A stretch of DNA of 64,000 nucleotides from Sporodiniella umbellata (taxonomy: Eukaryota > Mucoromycota > Mucoromycetes > Mucorales > Rhizopodaceae): contig JAIXMR010000082.1 in assembly GCA_025677835.1 (NCBI GenBank), positions 58,740-122,739 of the forward strand, read 5' to 3'. A model generated the notes under the pieces. That model had not been told where the DNA came from and made no database searches. It was given only the letters and a program-made list of their open reading frames with translations. Both the position numbers and the translations under genes were made by a program. Below, piece after piece: positions 1 to 11,434 of this stretch. Numbering within the stretch: the first letter of the stretch is position 1; each line of letters opens with the position of its first letter.

Positions 1-891
1 GCAAACATCCATTTTTTAAATAATCAACTTCATCGCAGTTCCTTCGATTGTTCCCATTAGTACTGATTGTGTTAGTGTATTTATTGTTGTCTTATATTAG
101 CATAGCCTCGCCACTAAGATTTTAGTTAATCTGTGCTAAACGTGCTGTATTTTGAATATTTGTAGAATGACAGATGTTTTCGATATATACTGTAAGTTTT
201 AGCGTATACTATAAATATTATGCTCATCACTCAACCCAAACTTTTAGTGTCTCATAATCCAAAACATTTACTTCTGTGTTTGGTTTTTCAATACGACTTT
301 TGATCTGCTTTTTGTAGCTTTTTCCCTTTAAAAGTAAATGCCGAACTATGAATAGTTATGAGCTACAAATAACATGCTTTTTCGTAATTGTCATTAAAAT
401 TGTTGGGATTCCTTCGTACTATAACGAGATCGTTGTCTATTAGTGTTTGACCTTTTCCGCATTAAAACAAAGCTATAGATACATTTGAACTCGCATTTTG
501 TTTTTTTACTTCTCTATAAATCTCTTGTATTTGAAAGAGTAGGTAATTGTTTTAAAAGTATAGATACGGCTGTCTTTAGAAAGGTTTTTGGTAGCACATA
601 GTCAAATCCTTTCATGCATCAATAACTAGCATAAGTTTCTTAAAGCCTTTGCTGTTGAAACCAAATAAAAATGCTATAGCCCTTGAAAAACATCTCATGA
701 ATCTGAACCCAAGAGGATATATTATTCTGCTGATTTATCGTTATTTTGTCTATAGAAGGAAAGAGAGATTGAAAGTGTCACCACATTAGAGTCTGAGTCA
801 AACACGTATTCAAACCCAGTAATGATACTGGCAGACAAGAGCAGTCCGTTAGGCAGTCACTGGCTGTGCCTGACATTTGTAGACCTCTAGT

Positions 892-923
<32 letters not shown>

Positions 924-998
924 TTTTTTTTTATTATTATTTTTTTTTTAAAAAAAATTTCTTTTAAAAATCAATATCAGAAGAGAAAAAAGGAATTA
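1..998. other. Intergenic, no gene recognised
   Basis: No reading frame with protein-like composition was found on either strand. The stretch is AT-rich and ends in a run of more than 20 T followed by mixed T/A blocks (about 895-960), just upstream of the zinc-finger gene. An imperfect palindrome near 850-880 (TTAGGCAG...TGCCTGA) is the only visible structure. Confidence 0.6.
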
Positions 999-1796
999 AT
1001 GGGAGCAACAGTGGAATCCATATATTATATAAACAACAATTTACAGATAGAAAACAGACACGGCTCGTTATTGGCTCTTATTGACAATATCTATCCACCC
1101 AAACTATGCACTTTATGCGATAGCGCATTTAATTCGATTCAAGAATTAAAAATCCATTATAACGAAAAGCACAAGAAAAAGCCACGCTATCTGTGTATAC
1201 ATCCACACTGCGATCGAAAATTCGTCTCTAAAGGTGCATTATGCTTTCATATCTCTCGTTCACATCTAGTTATCAGCGCACCAGCTCAAGAGTTTCTTCA
1301 TTTTCATTCTTCTTCATCTACACCATCATCACCAATTACATCGCCAGCTGTTCATTCTAGTACGCCTACATCTATACTACCTTCCTTCTCCTCCCCTACT
1401 TTATCTACATCTTCTACGCTATCATCACCGCCGCCGGTTTCAAAAAAGAGAAAAAAATACGAGAAAAAGTCAGTATTGCTCCTAGACAGCGAAGATCTCT
1501 CAGCACCTTCTCCCCCACCCTCCCCATTTTCACTATATAACATTCATAAGAAGGCATCTAAAAAACCGCTCTTATCAGCAAGCACAGAGTCTGCTCTTAA
1601 TTCTGCTTACCCGCCCACACAATGTCCAGCTTGTAGGAAATCATTTAATAGAAAAACGAACGTTATAAAACATCTAACGCAAGTCCATGTGGGGCAAGAA
1701 CCTTATCGATGTATTTATCCAGACTGCAGTCATCCTAGACTATATGCTACAAGAGAAGGCTTGGTATATCATATTGTGCGTGCTCATCAGCAATAG
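999..1796 (+). CDS. C2H2 zinc-finger protein
   Basis: Single-exon protein of 265 residues, probably a nuclear nucleic-acid-binding factor. Two adjacent C2H2 fingers lie near the N-terminus, about residues 35-90 (CTLC...H...H, then CIHPHC...H...H). Two more lie at the C-terminus, about 205-263 (CPAC...H...H, then CIYPDC...H...H). The longer second finger of each pair, with a C-x4-C spacing, is typical of fungal factors. The fingers are separated by a Ser/Pro/Thr-rich linker with a Lys/Arg cluster (KKRKKYEKK) that may be a nuclear localisation signal. The start is the first ATG after the upstream T/A-rich tract. The target and pathway cannot be told from sequence; it could be a transcription factor or an RNA-binding protein. 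Confidence 0.8.
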   Translation: MGATVESIYYINNNLQIENRHGSLLALIDNIYPPKLCTLCDSAFNSIQELKIHYNEKHKKKPRYLCIHPHCDRKFVSKGALCFHISRSHLVISAPAQEFLHFHSSSSTPSSPITSPAVHSSTPTSILPSFSSPTLSTSSTLSSPPPVSKKRKKYEKKSVLLLDSEDLSAPSPPPSPFSLYNIHKKASKKPLLSASTESALNSAYPPTQCPACRKSFNRKTNVIKHLTQVHVGQEPYRCIYPDCSHPRLYATREGLVYHIVRAHQQ

Positions 1797-2194
1797 CAAT
1801 AAAGTTTATTGTCCCAAAAAAGATCATGCAGTCCACTTTAAGCATCTAGTTTCACAGTGCGTCTCAAGGCATTTAGTTGAGCAATATCTCATTCCGCATT
1901 TTAAGCACTTATAACTACTGGGGTATCCGCAAACAGAGCAAAAATTTCTTGGTGGGTATATAGAGGGAGAAACAAGACATGCTTTGTATCCAATAGTTGG
2001 CTATGAAAAGCAAAATCACTAAAAAAAACTTTTTGAAGAACAGAAAATCCTTACGTTCATTTCTAGTAATGCATTCAGGTTGGTCCTTGTTGAATAAACG
2101 TTTGCTGTTCTGCTACCTCTAGCTTTTCGTGTTGATATACCTAAGTGTCCATTCACAACAGGAAATGTAAAATTGTTATTTTTTCTTCTTAAGA
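1797..2194. other. 3' flank between converging genes
   Basis: About 400 bases between the stop of the zinc-finger gene and the stop of the small minus-strand ORF. Nothing gene-like was seen; presumably the two 3' untranslated regions. Confidence 0.4.
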
Positions 2195-2362
2195 TCATTG
2201 AATTTTACCCTCTTGTTCTTGTGCCTCCAAAGCCATACTAATCAGCCCTTCAACATCGTTCAACGATTCGTGATTATCTTTTTCCAAAGATTCTAGCTGT
2301 CTTTTCAAATGCCTCAAATGGGCTTGTGGGTCATGCTGTGTAAGCTTAATTCTTTTTGACAT
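2195..2362 (-). CDS. Small acidic/coiled-coil hypothetical protein, possibly a first exon only
   Basis: Reads 55 residues from an ATG at 2362 (start MSKRIKLTQHD). Composition is protein-like: charged, with an amphipathic Leu-containing helix (HLRHLKRQLESLEKDN) and an acidic tail. It is divergent from the helicase gene, with about 116 bases between the two start codons, so they may share a promoter. A GGTAAAAT just before the stop could be an intron donor, in which case this is only the 5' exon. No family was recognised. Confidence 0.4.
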   Translation of the reverse strand: MSKRIKLTQHDPQAHLRHLKRQLESLEKDNHESLNDVEGLISMALEAQEQEGKIQ

Positions 2363-2478
2363 GTATTGCAAAAATAGAAGGGCGAAAAAGATGCGGGCTT
2401 TTATATAACATATTCGGGCTTTAATGTCTTTTTTTTTTTTTGGTTTCGCTTCTTTCTTCTGCAATTTAACTGCGGGCA

Positions 2479-5400
2479 ATGGAGGATCAACTTGACGATC
2501 TCGTCTTGGACGAAATGACAGAGGATTTTGATGAGTTTGACCTGAAAGACTTTGTAGCTGCAGCTGATACAGCTGAAAAGGTTCATCGTAGTGGAAAAAT
2601 AACATTTGTACCGGACCAAGACCAAGAAGACCCTACTCCACCTGCATGTTTACCGGAGGATACACCTTCTTTTCACCCACTTGATGTAGAAAACTTACGT
2701 ACCTGGATATATCCAATCAACTATCCTATACGAGGATATCAATTAAATATTGTACAAAAAGCACTGTTTCACAACACTTTAGTGGCACTCCCCACAGGCC
2801 TGGGGAAAACTTTTATTGCTGCTGTTGTTATGTACAATTACTGGCGCTGGTTTCCTAACTCCAAGGTGATATTTATGGCACCCACACGCCCGTTAGTTGA
2901 TCAACAGATAGAAGCTTGTTTTCATATATGTGGATTGCCACAAGCCGATACGTGTGATATGACTGGAAGCACTTCACCTGCTGCACGTCAAAAATTGTGG
3001 AGAACTAAGCGTGTATTTTTTGCTACACCACAAACTGTACAAAAAGACATTATTACTCGCTCTTGCCCTGTTGAGTATGTAGCGTGCGTAGTAGTAGATG
3101 AAGCACACAAAGCAACCGGAAACTATGCTTATGTAGAAGTCATTTCGCGTATTGCAAAGAAACAGAGTTGTTTCCGTGTATTAGCACTGACTGCCACACC
3201 AGGATCCAATCTAGATGCTGTGCAAGACGTAATTACCAATCTGTGTATAACAAATATACAGATTAGAACAGAGGAATCTATGGATATTCGAGAATATTCA
3301 CATGGAAAAAATATCCAGAACATCATTGTACGTTTAAGCTATACAGAAGGAGCCAGGGGAGGTCTACCTGCAGTAATTAATCGATTTCGCGAAAAAGTTT
3401 TTAAGCCTGTATTGGTCGATCTTTCAAAGTTTCCCACTAATGTGACGGATGACCCGGACCAATGGGGCTCTTATAGACTTAGATCAGCACGCGTATATTT
3501 CACGACTACAGCAAAGAACTTCAACAAGAATCTTACCTTCTTGGTTATATCTACTTTTCTTATTGCTGAGGCACTAAGTAGAGCATATGAAAGACTTTGC
3601 ACTCATGGTATAGTGTCGTTTCTAGACACCATGGACGATATCTTGAATGAAATCGAAGAGAAAAACAGAATGCATAAAAAGCTGACTGTGCCACAGGCAA
3701 AGTTGAATAAAAATTCCACAGTCAAATACCTTGTGGATGATCTTAAACAAAAAAAAAGTAGCCCAGATTTTACTAGTCACCCTAAAATAGAAAGGCTGTT
3801 AGCAATTTTAGTCTCTCACTTTGGTAATTTAGAAGATGGCAAAGCTTCTAAAGTCATGATTTTTTCGAGCTATCGTAGTTCAGTTATGGATATTTGTGAA
3901 GTATTGGCTAGGCACCATCCTTTAATACGAGCTACACATTTTGTAGGGCAAGCAACAAGTAAGAAAGGAGCCAAAGGGCTGAAGCAAATAGAGCAGCAAG
4001 AGGTGAGAACATTTTTTTAAAAAAAAAGATAAGCATGTTTTAATTTTGAAGATTAATAGGTGATCGAAAAATTCAAATCAGACAGCTACAACGTCATTGT
4101 ATCCACAAGTATTGGCGAAGAGGGTTTAGATATAGGTGAAGTGGACCTTATTATATGTTACGATACTCAGGCTTCTCCAATAAGAATGGTAAGCTGTATA
4201 TCATACCCGTGCTGAATAGTTTGACAAACTTTTTTTCTACAAAAAGCTTCAGCGTATGGGTAGAACTGGTCGTAAAAGGCAAGGAAAATGTATCATGCTG
4301 ATGACTGAGCAAGAAGATAAAAAGTTCACCCAAGCTAAAGAAACCTATACCCGTATTCAAAGATTAATCACTCAAAGTGGCACACTTAACTATTATCGCT
4401 ATAACCCTAAAATTTTACCCGAAAACTACAAACCGACAATAGAAAGAAAAGTCTTGGTTATTGGTAGCTATCAATCTACTAATAAGCGAAAAAGAATGCC
4501 AGGCCACGACCGATCTATGATTTCTGCTGAGGGGAAGCTCACCGAAAGTGGGACCTTGTCGTTACTAAATTTCTACAAGCGGAGCAGTATAAACGAAATA
4601 CTATCTTTAGATTGGCCTTCTAAAAGCCTCCGAAGATCCCTTAACAACTATCTTCCTTTAAATACTCACGAAAAACCATCTTTTCGTGTAGGTCACTCAA
4701 GGCGGACCTTAGACTTTATCCATTTAGTAAAAAGAATAGAACACCGTATTTTACACCCTGGAGAAGAAGACAATCTACCCAAACGACAACAAACACAAAT
4801 GATTTTACCAAAAAAAAGGACAAAAAAGAAAAAGAGATATGATGAAGATTCTCTTGCAATAAACGACGATGATTTTCAAGAGTTTTTAGAAGCAAATAAC
4901 ACATCAAACTTTCTCGATCCTTCAGAAGCTTTTAGTGGAAACGAAGTGGAAGGTAACTCATCAAGGTCAATGCAAGAGACATTAGGATTTCCACATGATG
5001 CAATAGAAGAAGTAGATAGTTATCGGATGTCAGGACAACAAAAAAATTTCAAATCGAATGGCCAAAGAATAAATAGTAGAAACGAAAACACAAGCTCTGA
5101 AAACTCGTCAGACTTGAACGTTAAGCTCGAGTCTATAGAATTTAGAAATTTTTCCAATGGAACAAATGACCTTATGAACAGCGTACTATACTCACTAGAA
5201 GATAACAAGGTGGCCGAAAAACCCAAAGGCATCTTAAAAACAGAAGATCTTTCCAAAGACAACTTCATAGAGTCAGACGCTTTTGGCAACATCACATCAG
5301 AAACTGAACAAAAAACAACAGACAGCTGGAAGTGCTTTGAAGAATCAGTAAAAGATAAAGGAAAGTTGAAAGAAAGAAACAGTTTAGACGAGGGTGCAAG

Positions 5401-5968
5401 CGAAAAATCATGGGAGGCTCTTTTGCCACCCAGTGTATATGAAGACTATCCAACTACGTCGAAAACTTCATCCCCGTCTTTTTTGACAAGCTCAGAAAAT
5501 TTTGAAGATGATTTTGGAGATATAGACGATATTGATTTTGGCGACGCTTTTGAACTATTGGAGCCAGAAGTGCAATTTCCGAAAGGCTGTTTCGAAGATT
5601 ATACCATCCCTCGCTTTCCTATTGAAGTAGATGCTATATACGATACTTCAAAGCCAACTATCGTTTGGGAAAGTTTACAACCAGTTTTATCAAAAAAAGC
5701 GTATACGTTATTTCTGGCTAGACAGGCAGAAGTTAAAAAGGCTACTGGAAAGTTAGTTGCAACAGGCATAGTCCAGAAAAATGAAGCAGAATCCTCTGGT
5801 TCCGACCATATTGTAGAAGTGGTTCCAGGAACAACAGAAAAGGATTACTCTGTAGAGGCCCCTAAAGAAACTCCTCAAAGCGATTCAATTATTGAATTTG
5901 ATTTTGACTTGTTTAGCAATATGGATGAGTTTGATATTGCAGACTTGATCGAAAACCGAATGGATTAA
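2479..5968 (+). CDS. FANCM/MPH1-like: FANCM/Mph1-type ATP-dependent DNA helicase
   Basis: Superfamily 2 DNA translocase of the FANCM/Mph1/Fml1 group, which remodels stalled forks and D-loops in interstrand-crosslink repair. Three exons: 2479-4002, 4060-4188 and 4247-5968, with introns of 57 and 58 nt; both joins keep frame and give 1124 residues. Visible motifs: the family signature [13 protein letters not shown] before motif I; Walker A LPTGLGKT (residues 104-111); [11 protein letters not shown] (207-210); SAT-type TATPG; motif [13 protein letters not shown] in exon 2; and motif [15 protein letters not shown] starting exon 3. The roughly 500-residue C-terminal tail is charged and low in complexity, with repeated acidic D/F-rich segments that may bind partners. 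No ERCC4-like domain was recognised, which matches fungal orthologues. Family assignment is firm; the partners are inferred from the family. Confidence 0.92.
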
Positions 5969-6486
5969 GGGCTTTTGAGATGATAATTTATTGAAGAAGA
6001 AAATAACCGCTTCTGAGGCTGACAATGTTATTATAAAAGCTAGAATCTGAAAGACAGCTCTAGTTTAACAGAAAAAACCATGTTTGTACATATAGTAGTG
6101 GCAATATTGGCGTTATTTTATAATATAGCTGATGTATATAGTAATAAAAAAGGCTTGCTCTGTCGAAGCGATGTTCCAATGGCCTATTAGATAGTATTCC
6201 ACAAATGTTTAGTGAAGAGTAGCAAAAAAAAAGCTTCAAAATACGTTCTAAAATGGCTAATGTATTTATTCATTTCTGGTTTTTGGCTTATGTTTTTGAT
6301 ATTGGTTGAATTACAAGACTGCTGAGCACCTTTGTATCGCTCTAATTTTTTTCTGCCATCAGAAACACCATTTCATTCCGCACAAAGCAAATGCATTTCA
6401 CTTTTCTTGTCTTATATTGTATTTTAAATGTAAATAGTATTGATCCCCTTTCAAGTTATTAAAATTCATTGTATAATTAAGATTAG
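5969..6486. other. 3' flank, no gene recognised
   Basis: AT-rich DNA after the helicase stop. No coding pattern was seen before the transposase remnant that follows. Confidence 0.4.
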
Positions 6487-6657
6487 TATAACAAATTATC
6501 TCTCAACTACATTGAGAAGGCAGGTATTAGTAGAGGCTGTAAACATATCTATCCTTTACCCTACTTGCCTGAATTCAATCGAATTGGCCAACCTTGGTCT
6601 GTATTAAACCAAAAAGTTCAAAACGATAGACTGAACAATACTGGGAATCCAAGATAG
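6487..6657 (+). pseudogene. Tc1/mariner-like transposase C-terminal remnant
   Basis: An open frame without a start codon that reads like the end of a DDE transposase. About 20 residues (SLNYIEKAGISRGCKHIY) resemble the stretch before the third catalytic acid. They are followed by PYLPEFNRIGQPWSVLNQKV, which corresponds to the family pattern YSPELNPIEQFWSVLKxKV. The catalytic Glu of NPIE is replaced (NRIG), so no activity is possible. Downstream of the TAG stop, HIKGCLDSK may be more of the C-terminus in the next segment. It is one of three such remnants in the window. Confidence 0.6.
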
Positions 6658-7966
6658 TTTAGCTTCATGGTTGAGCCAAATTAGATATTTTTTCCAACAT
6701 AATATATCATTATCTACACAACATATAAAAGGTTGCTTAGATTCTAAGTAACTAAAAGAAACTGTTTACTAGCGTTTACATTGAATTTTTACAAGACAAC
6801 AATACATATCTTTAATAGAATTGATAAATTATGTTTCTAGTGTTTTTAAGTATTATTATAGACATCAGGATTGAACCAACAAGCGTCAGTAGTCTTTTTT
6901 CAACAAGCATCAACACCTTCGGTTTTTGAAGCTGCATATAAACTTTGTCTGTGCCAAATTTCGTTTGACTTTGACTTGGTATGAATTTCTTTTTCAAAAA
7001 AAAGTTATTCTGAAGGTAGTTCATAGAGTAGGTCCATTTATAAGCAAATATATATGAGACTTGGTTGTCAGAATTTATGTTAGTTTGTGATGGTTAAGCT
7101 TAGTTACAGACTAAATCTATGTTGGAACACACAAAAGCGTTTTTTAAAAAGAACCGATGAGTCATTGGTTGTAGAGGTTTCTTCCGATCCAAAACTGTAA
7201 AAGTGCCGAAGTAGATTGTGTTAACTAAAAAAGTAGAGAGGAGCAGATGCAATTTTCTCAAAAATTTGTTGGTACATCTTGATACTCCTGTGGCTTTCAA
7301 CTTTTATTTTGGCTCCTACAAGAAAACTATACTTGTCTTGTAGTTTGGAGCATTAAGGTATAGGTTGACGATGCTTAGTATAGTAGTAGCGTGTGTTACA
7401 ACCCAATTTGAGTCAAGATAAAATCCCCGCCCTATTGAACACTGGGGTGAAACTGATAGTCAAATATTTTACTTTTTTACTTCTTTATCTCCAATAACTA
7501 TGAGTACAGTAAAATTAGGATCGTTGTTAATCAGGTATTTGAAATTTTGAATTTACAATTCGTAATAGCTTCAATAATGTAGCATTTTTGATTTTGTAAA
7601 GAACATTAGCCAAACCTGTTGCTACATCGATTAAAACACAAGCAAAAAATCATCCAAGATTCAAAGAGTTTTGCATCCGGCTGGCTCAAGTAAAAAAAAA
7701 AAAAAAAGGCACAAAACGGCGTAAGGACTAATTTTTCTTCTACAATTTTTTTTCTTAGAGCTCACATAAATTGGAAATGACATTAAAGATGAAATTTCTA
7801 GGGTACAAAACCGAGAAAATTAGACCATTAAACGATGCAAGGTTAGAATACACTATCAAAGCGTATAATTCTTAATTCTTCAATGAAGGGCAATAGAAAG
7901 TGGTGCCAATTTTTTGAGCGAAGGTTTTGTTTTTTCTGTAGCTGCCTCCATTATTATTGCTGAAAG
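6658..7966. other. Intergenic, no gene recognised
   Basis: About 1.3 kb of AT-rich sequence with only short ORFs on both strands. None of these has family features or protein-like composition. Confidence 0.45.
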
Positions 7967-8269
7967 TTGGCGGTAAATAAATCAAGTTTAGAAAAGCTTA
8001 GACTAAACAGAAAATCCAGGTCCCATACAACTTCAAAAAACCGCAGAAATCATGTAGACGATGCACTAGAAGGACTAGAGCAAAAAAATGAGCTTTTGAT
8101 GGAAACAATTGAGGAGACAAAGCGTTTACATTCAGCCAACGAAGAAAGACTAAAGCAAATTGAAGAAGATAACCTACATTTGAGAAAGCTTTTAGATGAG
8201 GAAAGTGAATTTATTTTATTTTGTAAAGTACAACTAGTTAAACATATTTATATAGATCCTATCTGTTAG
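7967..8269 (+). CDS. Coiled-coil ORF, bZIP-like; possible internal exon or relic
   Basis: An open frame of about 100 codons with strongly protein-like composition but no ATG at its 5' end; it opens at TTG. A basic segment (RLNRKSRSHTTSKNRRNH) is followed by a heptad-patterned coiled coil with Leu/Asn spacing (LEGLEQKNELL ... NLHLRKLLDEE). The layout resembles a bZIP, but the basic part lacks the canonical N-x-A-A-x-C/S-R core. The last 20 or so codons look non-coding, so an intron may begin near the Glu-rich end. It may be one exon of a gene whose other exons I could not find, or a decaying copy. Confidence 0.35.
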   Translation: MAVNKSSLEKLRLNRKSRSHTTSKNRRNHVDDALEGLEQKNELLMETIEETKRLHSANEERLKQIEEDNLHLRKLLDEESEFILFCKVQLVKHIYIDPIC

Positions 8270-9106
8270 TATGGGATTAAAGCGTCATACAGAATACCAG
8301 CAACAGCCAGCAATTGTGAATTTATCTGATCTTTCTAATAATTAAGAGTATCTATATCTCTCTGCCATATACAGTGTACTTTATATAGCCAGCTATTTAG
8401 GCGCAAAATGCACAAAAAAGGGAATTTTTTTTATTCTGTTATAGAGTATTTAGAATAAAAACCTTCCTCATAAAAAAATCTTTTCGGAACTAATAGTATA
8501 TTTTTAAACAAAATAGGCTATTGTCTCTCTGCAAAGCTGAACAATAAAAGTGGTTGAATAGTAAAATGTTTTTTTTTTTTTTTAGAGATCAAAACAAGTG
8601 AGGTTTTTATGTTCAGGTCTGGCTTCTCAAATGCTTGGTGAATTTCCCTTTCGTGTGGTAAAGTTTTTTGTATTTTCGTCTTTGTTTTAATTACTTTTCC
8701 TCGTATAATATTTACTATTGCTTCATCTTACACGTATAAATGTGCAACATATATAAACGCTAGCTGATTCGAAGTCGACTAAATATTTTGTAAAGCGCTT
8801 TGTCGGTTTATGTTGCCAATGTCTACGATGGACAGAACCTTACTACAGCTTACGATATAAACAAAAAAAAAAAAGCGTAGATACAACGAACATTGTATAC
8901 AAAGAACAAACGTGAAAATCTACAGTTTTAACAGTTACATATACCGCACTAGCAACGATATAGGACGAGTCATACTAGTATTATCAGACAAATTCATTTA
9001 AAAGAAGGGACCATTGTTATTTTCCGGTCCGGATAGGTCAATGCTACTCTCCATGATTTTCGGAGCCATAAGTATTACTCAAGCTTAAACATTTCTTTCA
9101 CACAAA
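8270..9106. other. Upstream region of DCP2, no gene recognised
   Basis: AT-rich stretch with A/T runs of 10-15. It presumably holds the DCP2 promoter. No coding frame was seen. Confidence 0.4.
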
Positions 9107-10825
9107 ATGAATTCCGGTACAGTCTTTGCCAAGGCCACATTTGAAGAAATATTGGATGATCTTTCAAGGTACCTCGCTTGAAAAAACTCAATGAAGCCAA
9201 TTAACTTTTTGTGCTCTGCTTTTCTACTTCATATTTTCGAATGCACCTTTAGTCGGTTCATCATCAACGTTCCAGAAGTAGAGCTTGCCTCTGTAGAACG
9301 AATCTGTTTTCAAGTTGAGCAAGCACATTGGTTTTATGAAGATTTTGTTCGAGAAATCAAACCAGATTTACCTTCCTTTCAACTGAAAACTTTTTCTGCA
9401 AAAAATATCCTTTTTACCATGTCGCTTAATTGCCAACTTTTCTTCTAGGTTACATTTATCCTTAACTCTTTTATTTTACTATTCAAGCACTGCCCGCTTT
9501 TACATCAGTGGGCACATGAGCATGAACGCGCTTACGCAGACTTTATGCAATACCGTTTTCGTATACCCGTATGTGGAGCTATCATCATTAACCCTAATCT
9601 AGACAAATGTGTACTTGTAAAGGGATGGAGTTCTAAATCAGGATGGGGATTTCCTAAAGGAAAGATAAACCAAGAGGAAGAATACGACTCTTGTGCTATT
9701 CGAGAGGTTTTTTTTAAAAAAAAAAAAGTCCTGGTGCGTCATTTACTGACTTTTTTTTTTGCTATTGCTATCAATTTATTGTAGGTTTTAGAAGAGACAG
9801 GATATGACATAGGACCTTTGCTTAAAAAAACTGACTATGTCGAATTAACAATGAGAGAGCAGCGTATTAGATTATACATCATTCAGGGGGTACCAGAGAC
9901 AACAGAGTTTATTCCACGTACACGAAAAGAAATTAGTGTAAGTGACATAGAAGATAATCATCGAAAAACGTTCCAACTCAAACATGAAGACAAATAGCAA
10001 ATATCGTGGATTAGGTTGGAAGACTTACCAACATATAAAACGTTAGAACCCCGTCATACAGGTGGCTCTCTGAATTATGTCAAAGCAGGACCATATCGAT
10101 TTTATATGGTTGTTCCTTTTGTGAAGTAATAGAAAAATATGAAAAACCAGTATATTTGCTTATTTCTGTTTCTTTAAACTAGTCAGCTAAAAAAAATTAT
10201 TAATCAACGTAAAAAGTCTTTACGCAAAACAGGTGAAAAAGCCTCAAAACCGCAATCTCCAAGAAAAATTGTACATCAAGCTGAAGTTAATATACCATCT
10301 TCCCCACTTTCTTATCAATCTGCTACACCATCAAACGCGTTGAAGTCTATGCTTGGCGTTAGATCCGAAAACCAAAAGGGCGTATTTGCAACTGCTTCGC
10401 CTGCTAACTCACAGCACTATCCAACGCACCAACCTCCTTCCATTTCTGGCAATAACTTGTTACAACAATTGTTTTCTTCTTCTTCTAATGGACCTCAGCA
10501 ATATGTTGAGCAGCCTTTCTCGCCCTCTCCAAATGTGCCTCAGTATCAACATCAAGAAAAAACTACTCTCCAGCAACAATCTATGCTCAGCTCTTCAAAG
10601 GCCGAGAGCCCCTCTTCTACAGCACCAGTACATTCTAGTCATCTGAAGCCATCTACAAGCGAAAACACTGTACGTAGAAATTCTCTGCTTGATCTGTTAC
10701 AAGGAAATAGCCGAAACGAACATACAAAGGTTATTGACCCTGTACAAGCTTTTATGCAAGGCAATATTCAAATTCAATCCCATGAACACTTATATTCCCC
10801 TACTTTCAATAACTCACTGGAATGA
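9107..10825 (+). CDS. DCP2: mRNA-decapping enzyme subunit 2 (Nudix hydrolase)
   Basis: Catalytic subunit of the mRNA decapping complex, which hydrolyses the m7G cap in the cytoplasm and P-bodies. Six exons: 9107-9168, 9253-9404, 9480-9706, 9785-9937, 9998-10125 and 10183-10825, giving 454 residues. The N-terminal regulatory domain is clear (DDLSSRFIINVPE, then SVERICFQVEQAHWFYEDF). Box A-type residues FKHCPLLHQWAHEHE precede the Nudix domain. The Nudix box at residues 132-154 matches GX5EX7REVXEEXG exactly (G132, E138, R146, E147, E150, E151). RTRKEIS and the motif QISWIRLEDLPTYK follow. The C-terminal 180 residues are Ser/Pro/Gln-rich and probably disordered. The second intron (9405-9479) is of AT-AC type; the other four are GT-AG. 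Assignment is firm. Confidence 0.94.
9405..9479 (+). other. Probable U12-type AT-AC intron in DCP2
   Basis: No GT donor exists in this part of exon 2, and the frame runs into a stop. Removing 9405-9479 restores the conserved FSAKIFKHCPLL segment. The intron starts ATATCCTTT, the U12 5' splice-site consensus, and ends TTTTAC. It contains TCCTTAAC at 9459-9466, a perfect match to the U12 branch consensus, 13-15 nt before the 3' end. All three signals fit the minor spliceosome; the splice itself is inferred, not observed. Confidence 0.85.
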
Positions 10826-11006
10826 TTTTATAAAAAAAAAAGAGAGAAAAGCACAAAAACACGTGCGCCGTTTATATAAATCATTGCTTTGTCTGTTCAC
10901 AGTTCTTTCAGAAGCAACTATTACGGAAAAAGCTATATAATTGAACTGAATTAAAATCAGCAAATTGAGTTTCAAATTCATGTATCTTTGGTAAATCCTT
11001 GGATTA

Positions 11007-11434
11007 CAGTGCCTCCACCCCCAATTTTCGCTTTTTTATTGGCCAAAATTCGTTTTGGTAAAGCTCATTTTTCGCTTTTGTTTGCTTCAAAGTTCGCTTT
11101 TACATCACTCAATTTTCGTGTTTACATTTCAATGAGTAACAACTTTTTCGAAAACTAGAATTACTGAAGCAGACAGAAGTGTTAGCAGAAAAGTTCTTCA
11201 CAACATTGCAAATCACTGTCAATAACTTCCAAAAATGCCTTAATAAAGAGCCACTTTAGTAAGCCATGAGGTCAAATACGAAAATTGAGCGATGTAAAAG
11301 CGAACTTTGGGAGTGACCAAAACGAATTTTGGCCAATAAAAAAGCGAAGATTGGACTTTATAAAAACGAAGATTGGTCGGAGACCAAAGCGAAATCAGTC
11401 AGTTGGAAAGCGAAAAGTGGGGGTGGAGGCACTG
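11007..11434. mobile_element. MITE with long inverted repeats and TA target duplication (Tc1/mariner type)
   Basis: A 428-bp non-coding element. Its ends are CAGTGCCTCCACCCCCA and the inverse TGGGGGTGGAGGCACTG, each flanked by TA (11005-11006 and 11435-11436). CAGTG ends with a TA duplication are typical of Tc1/mariner elements. The inverted similarity continues inward in blocks: TTATTGGCCAAAATTCG matched at 11315-11345, and AAGTTCGCTTTTACATCACTC matched at 11287-11312. Transcripts could therefore fold into a long hairpin. The motif TTTCGCTTT recurs many times. The unpaired centre is about 11120-11277 and has no ORF. It lies 460 bp from a transposase remnant of the same superfamily. Confidence 0.85.

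Noticed and set aside
5020..5295. 91-codon minus-strand ORF
   Set aside because: Lies antisense within the helicase C-terminal exon and has no family features.
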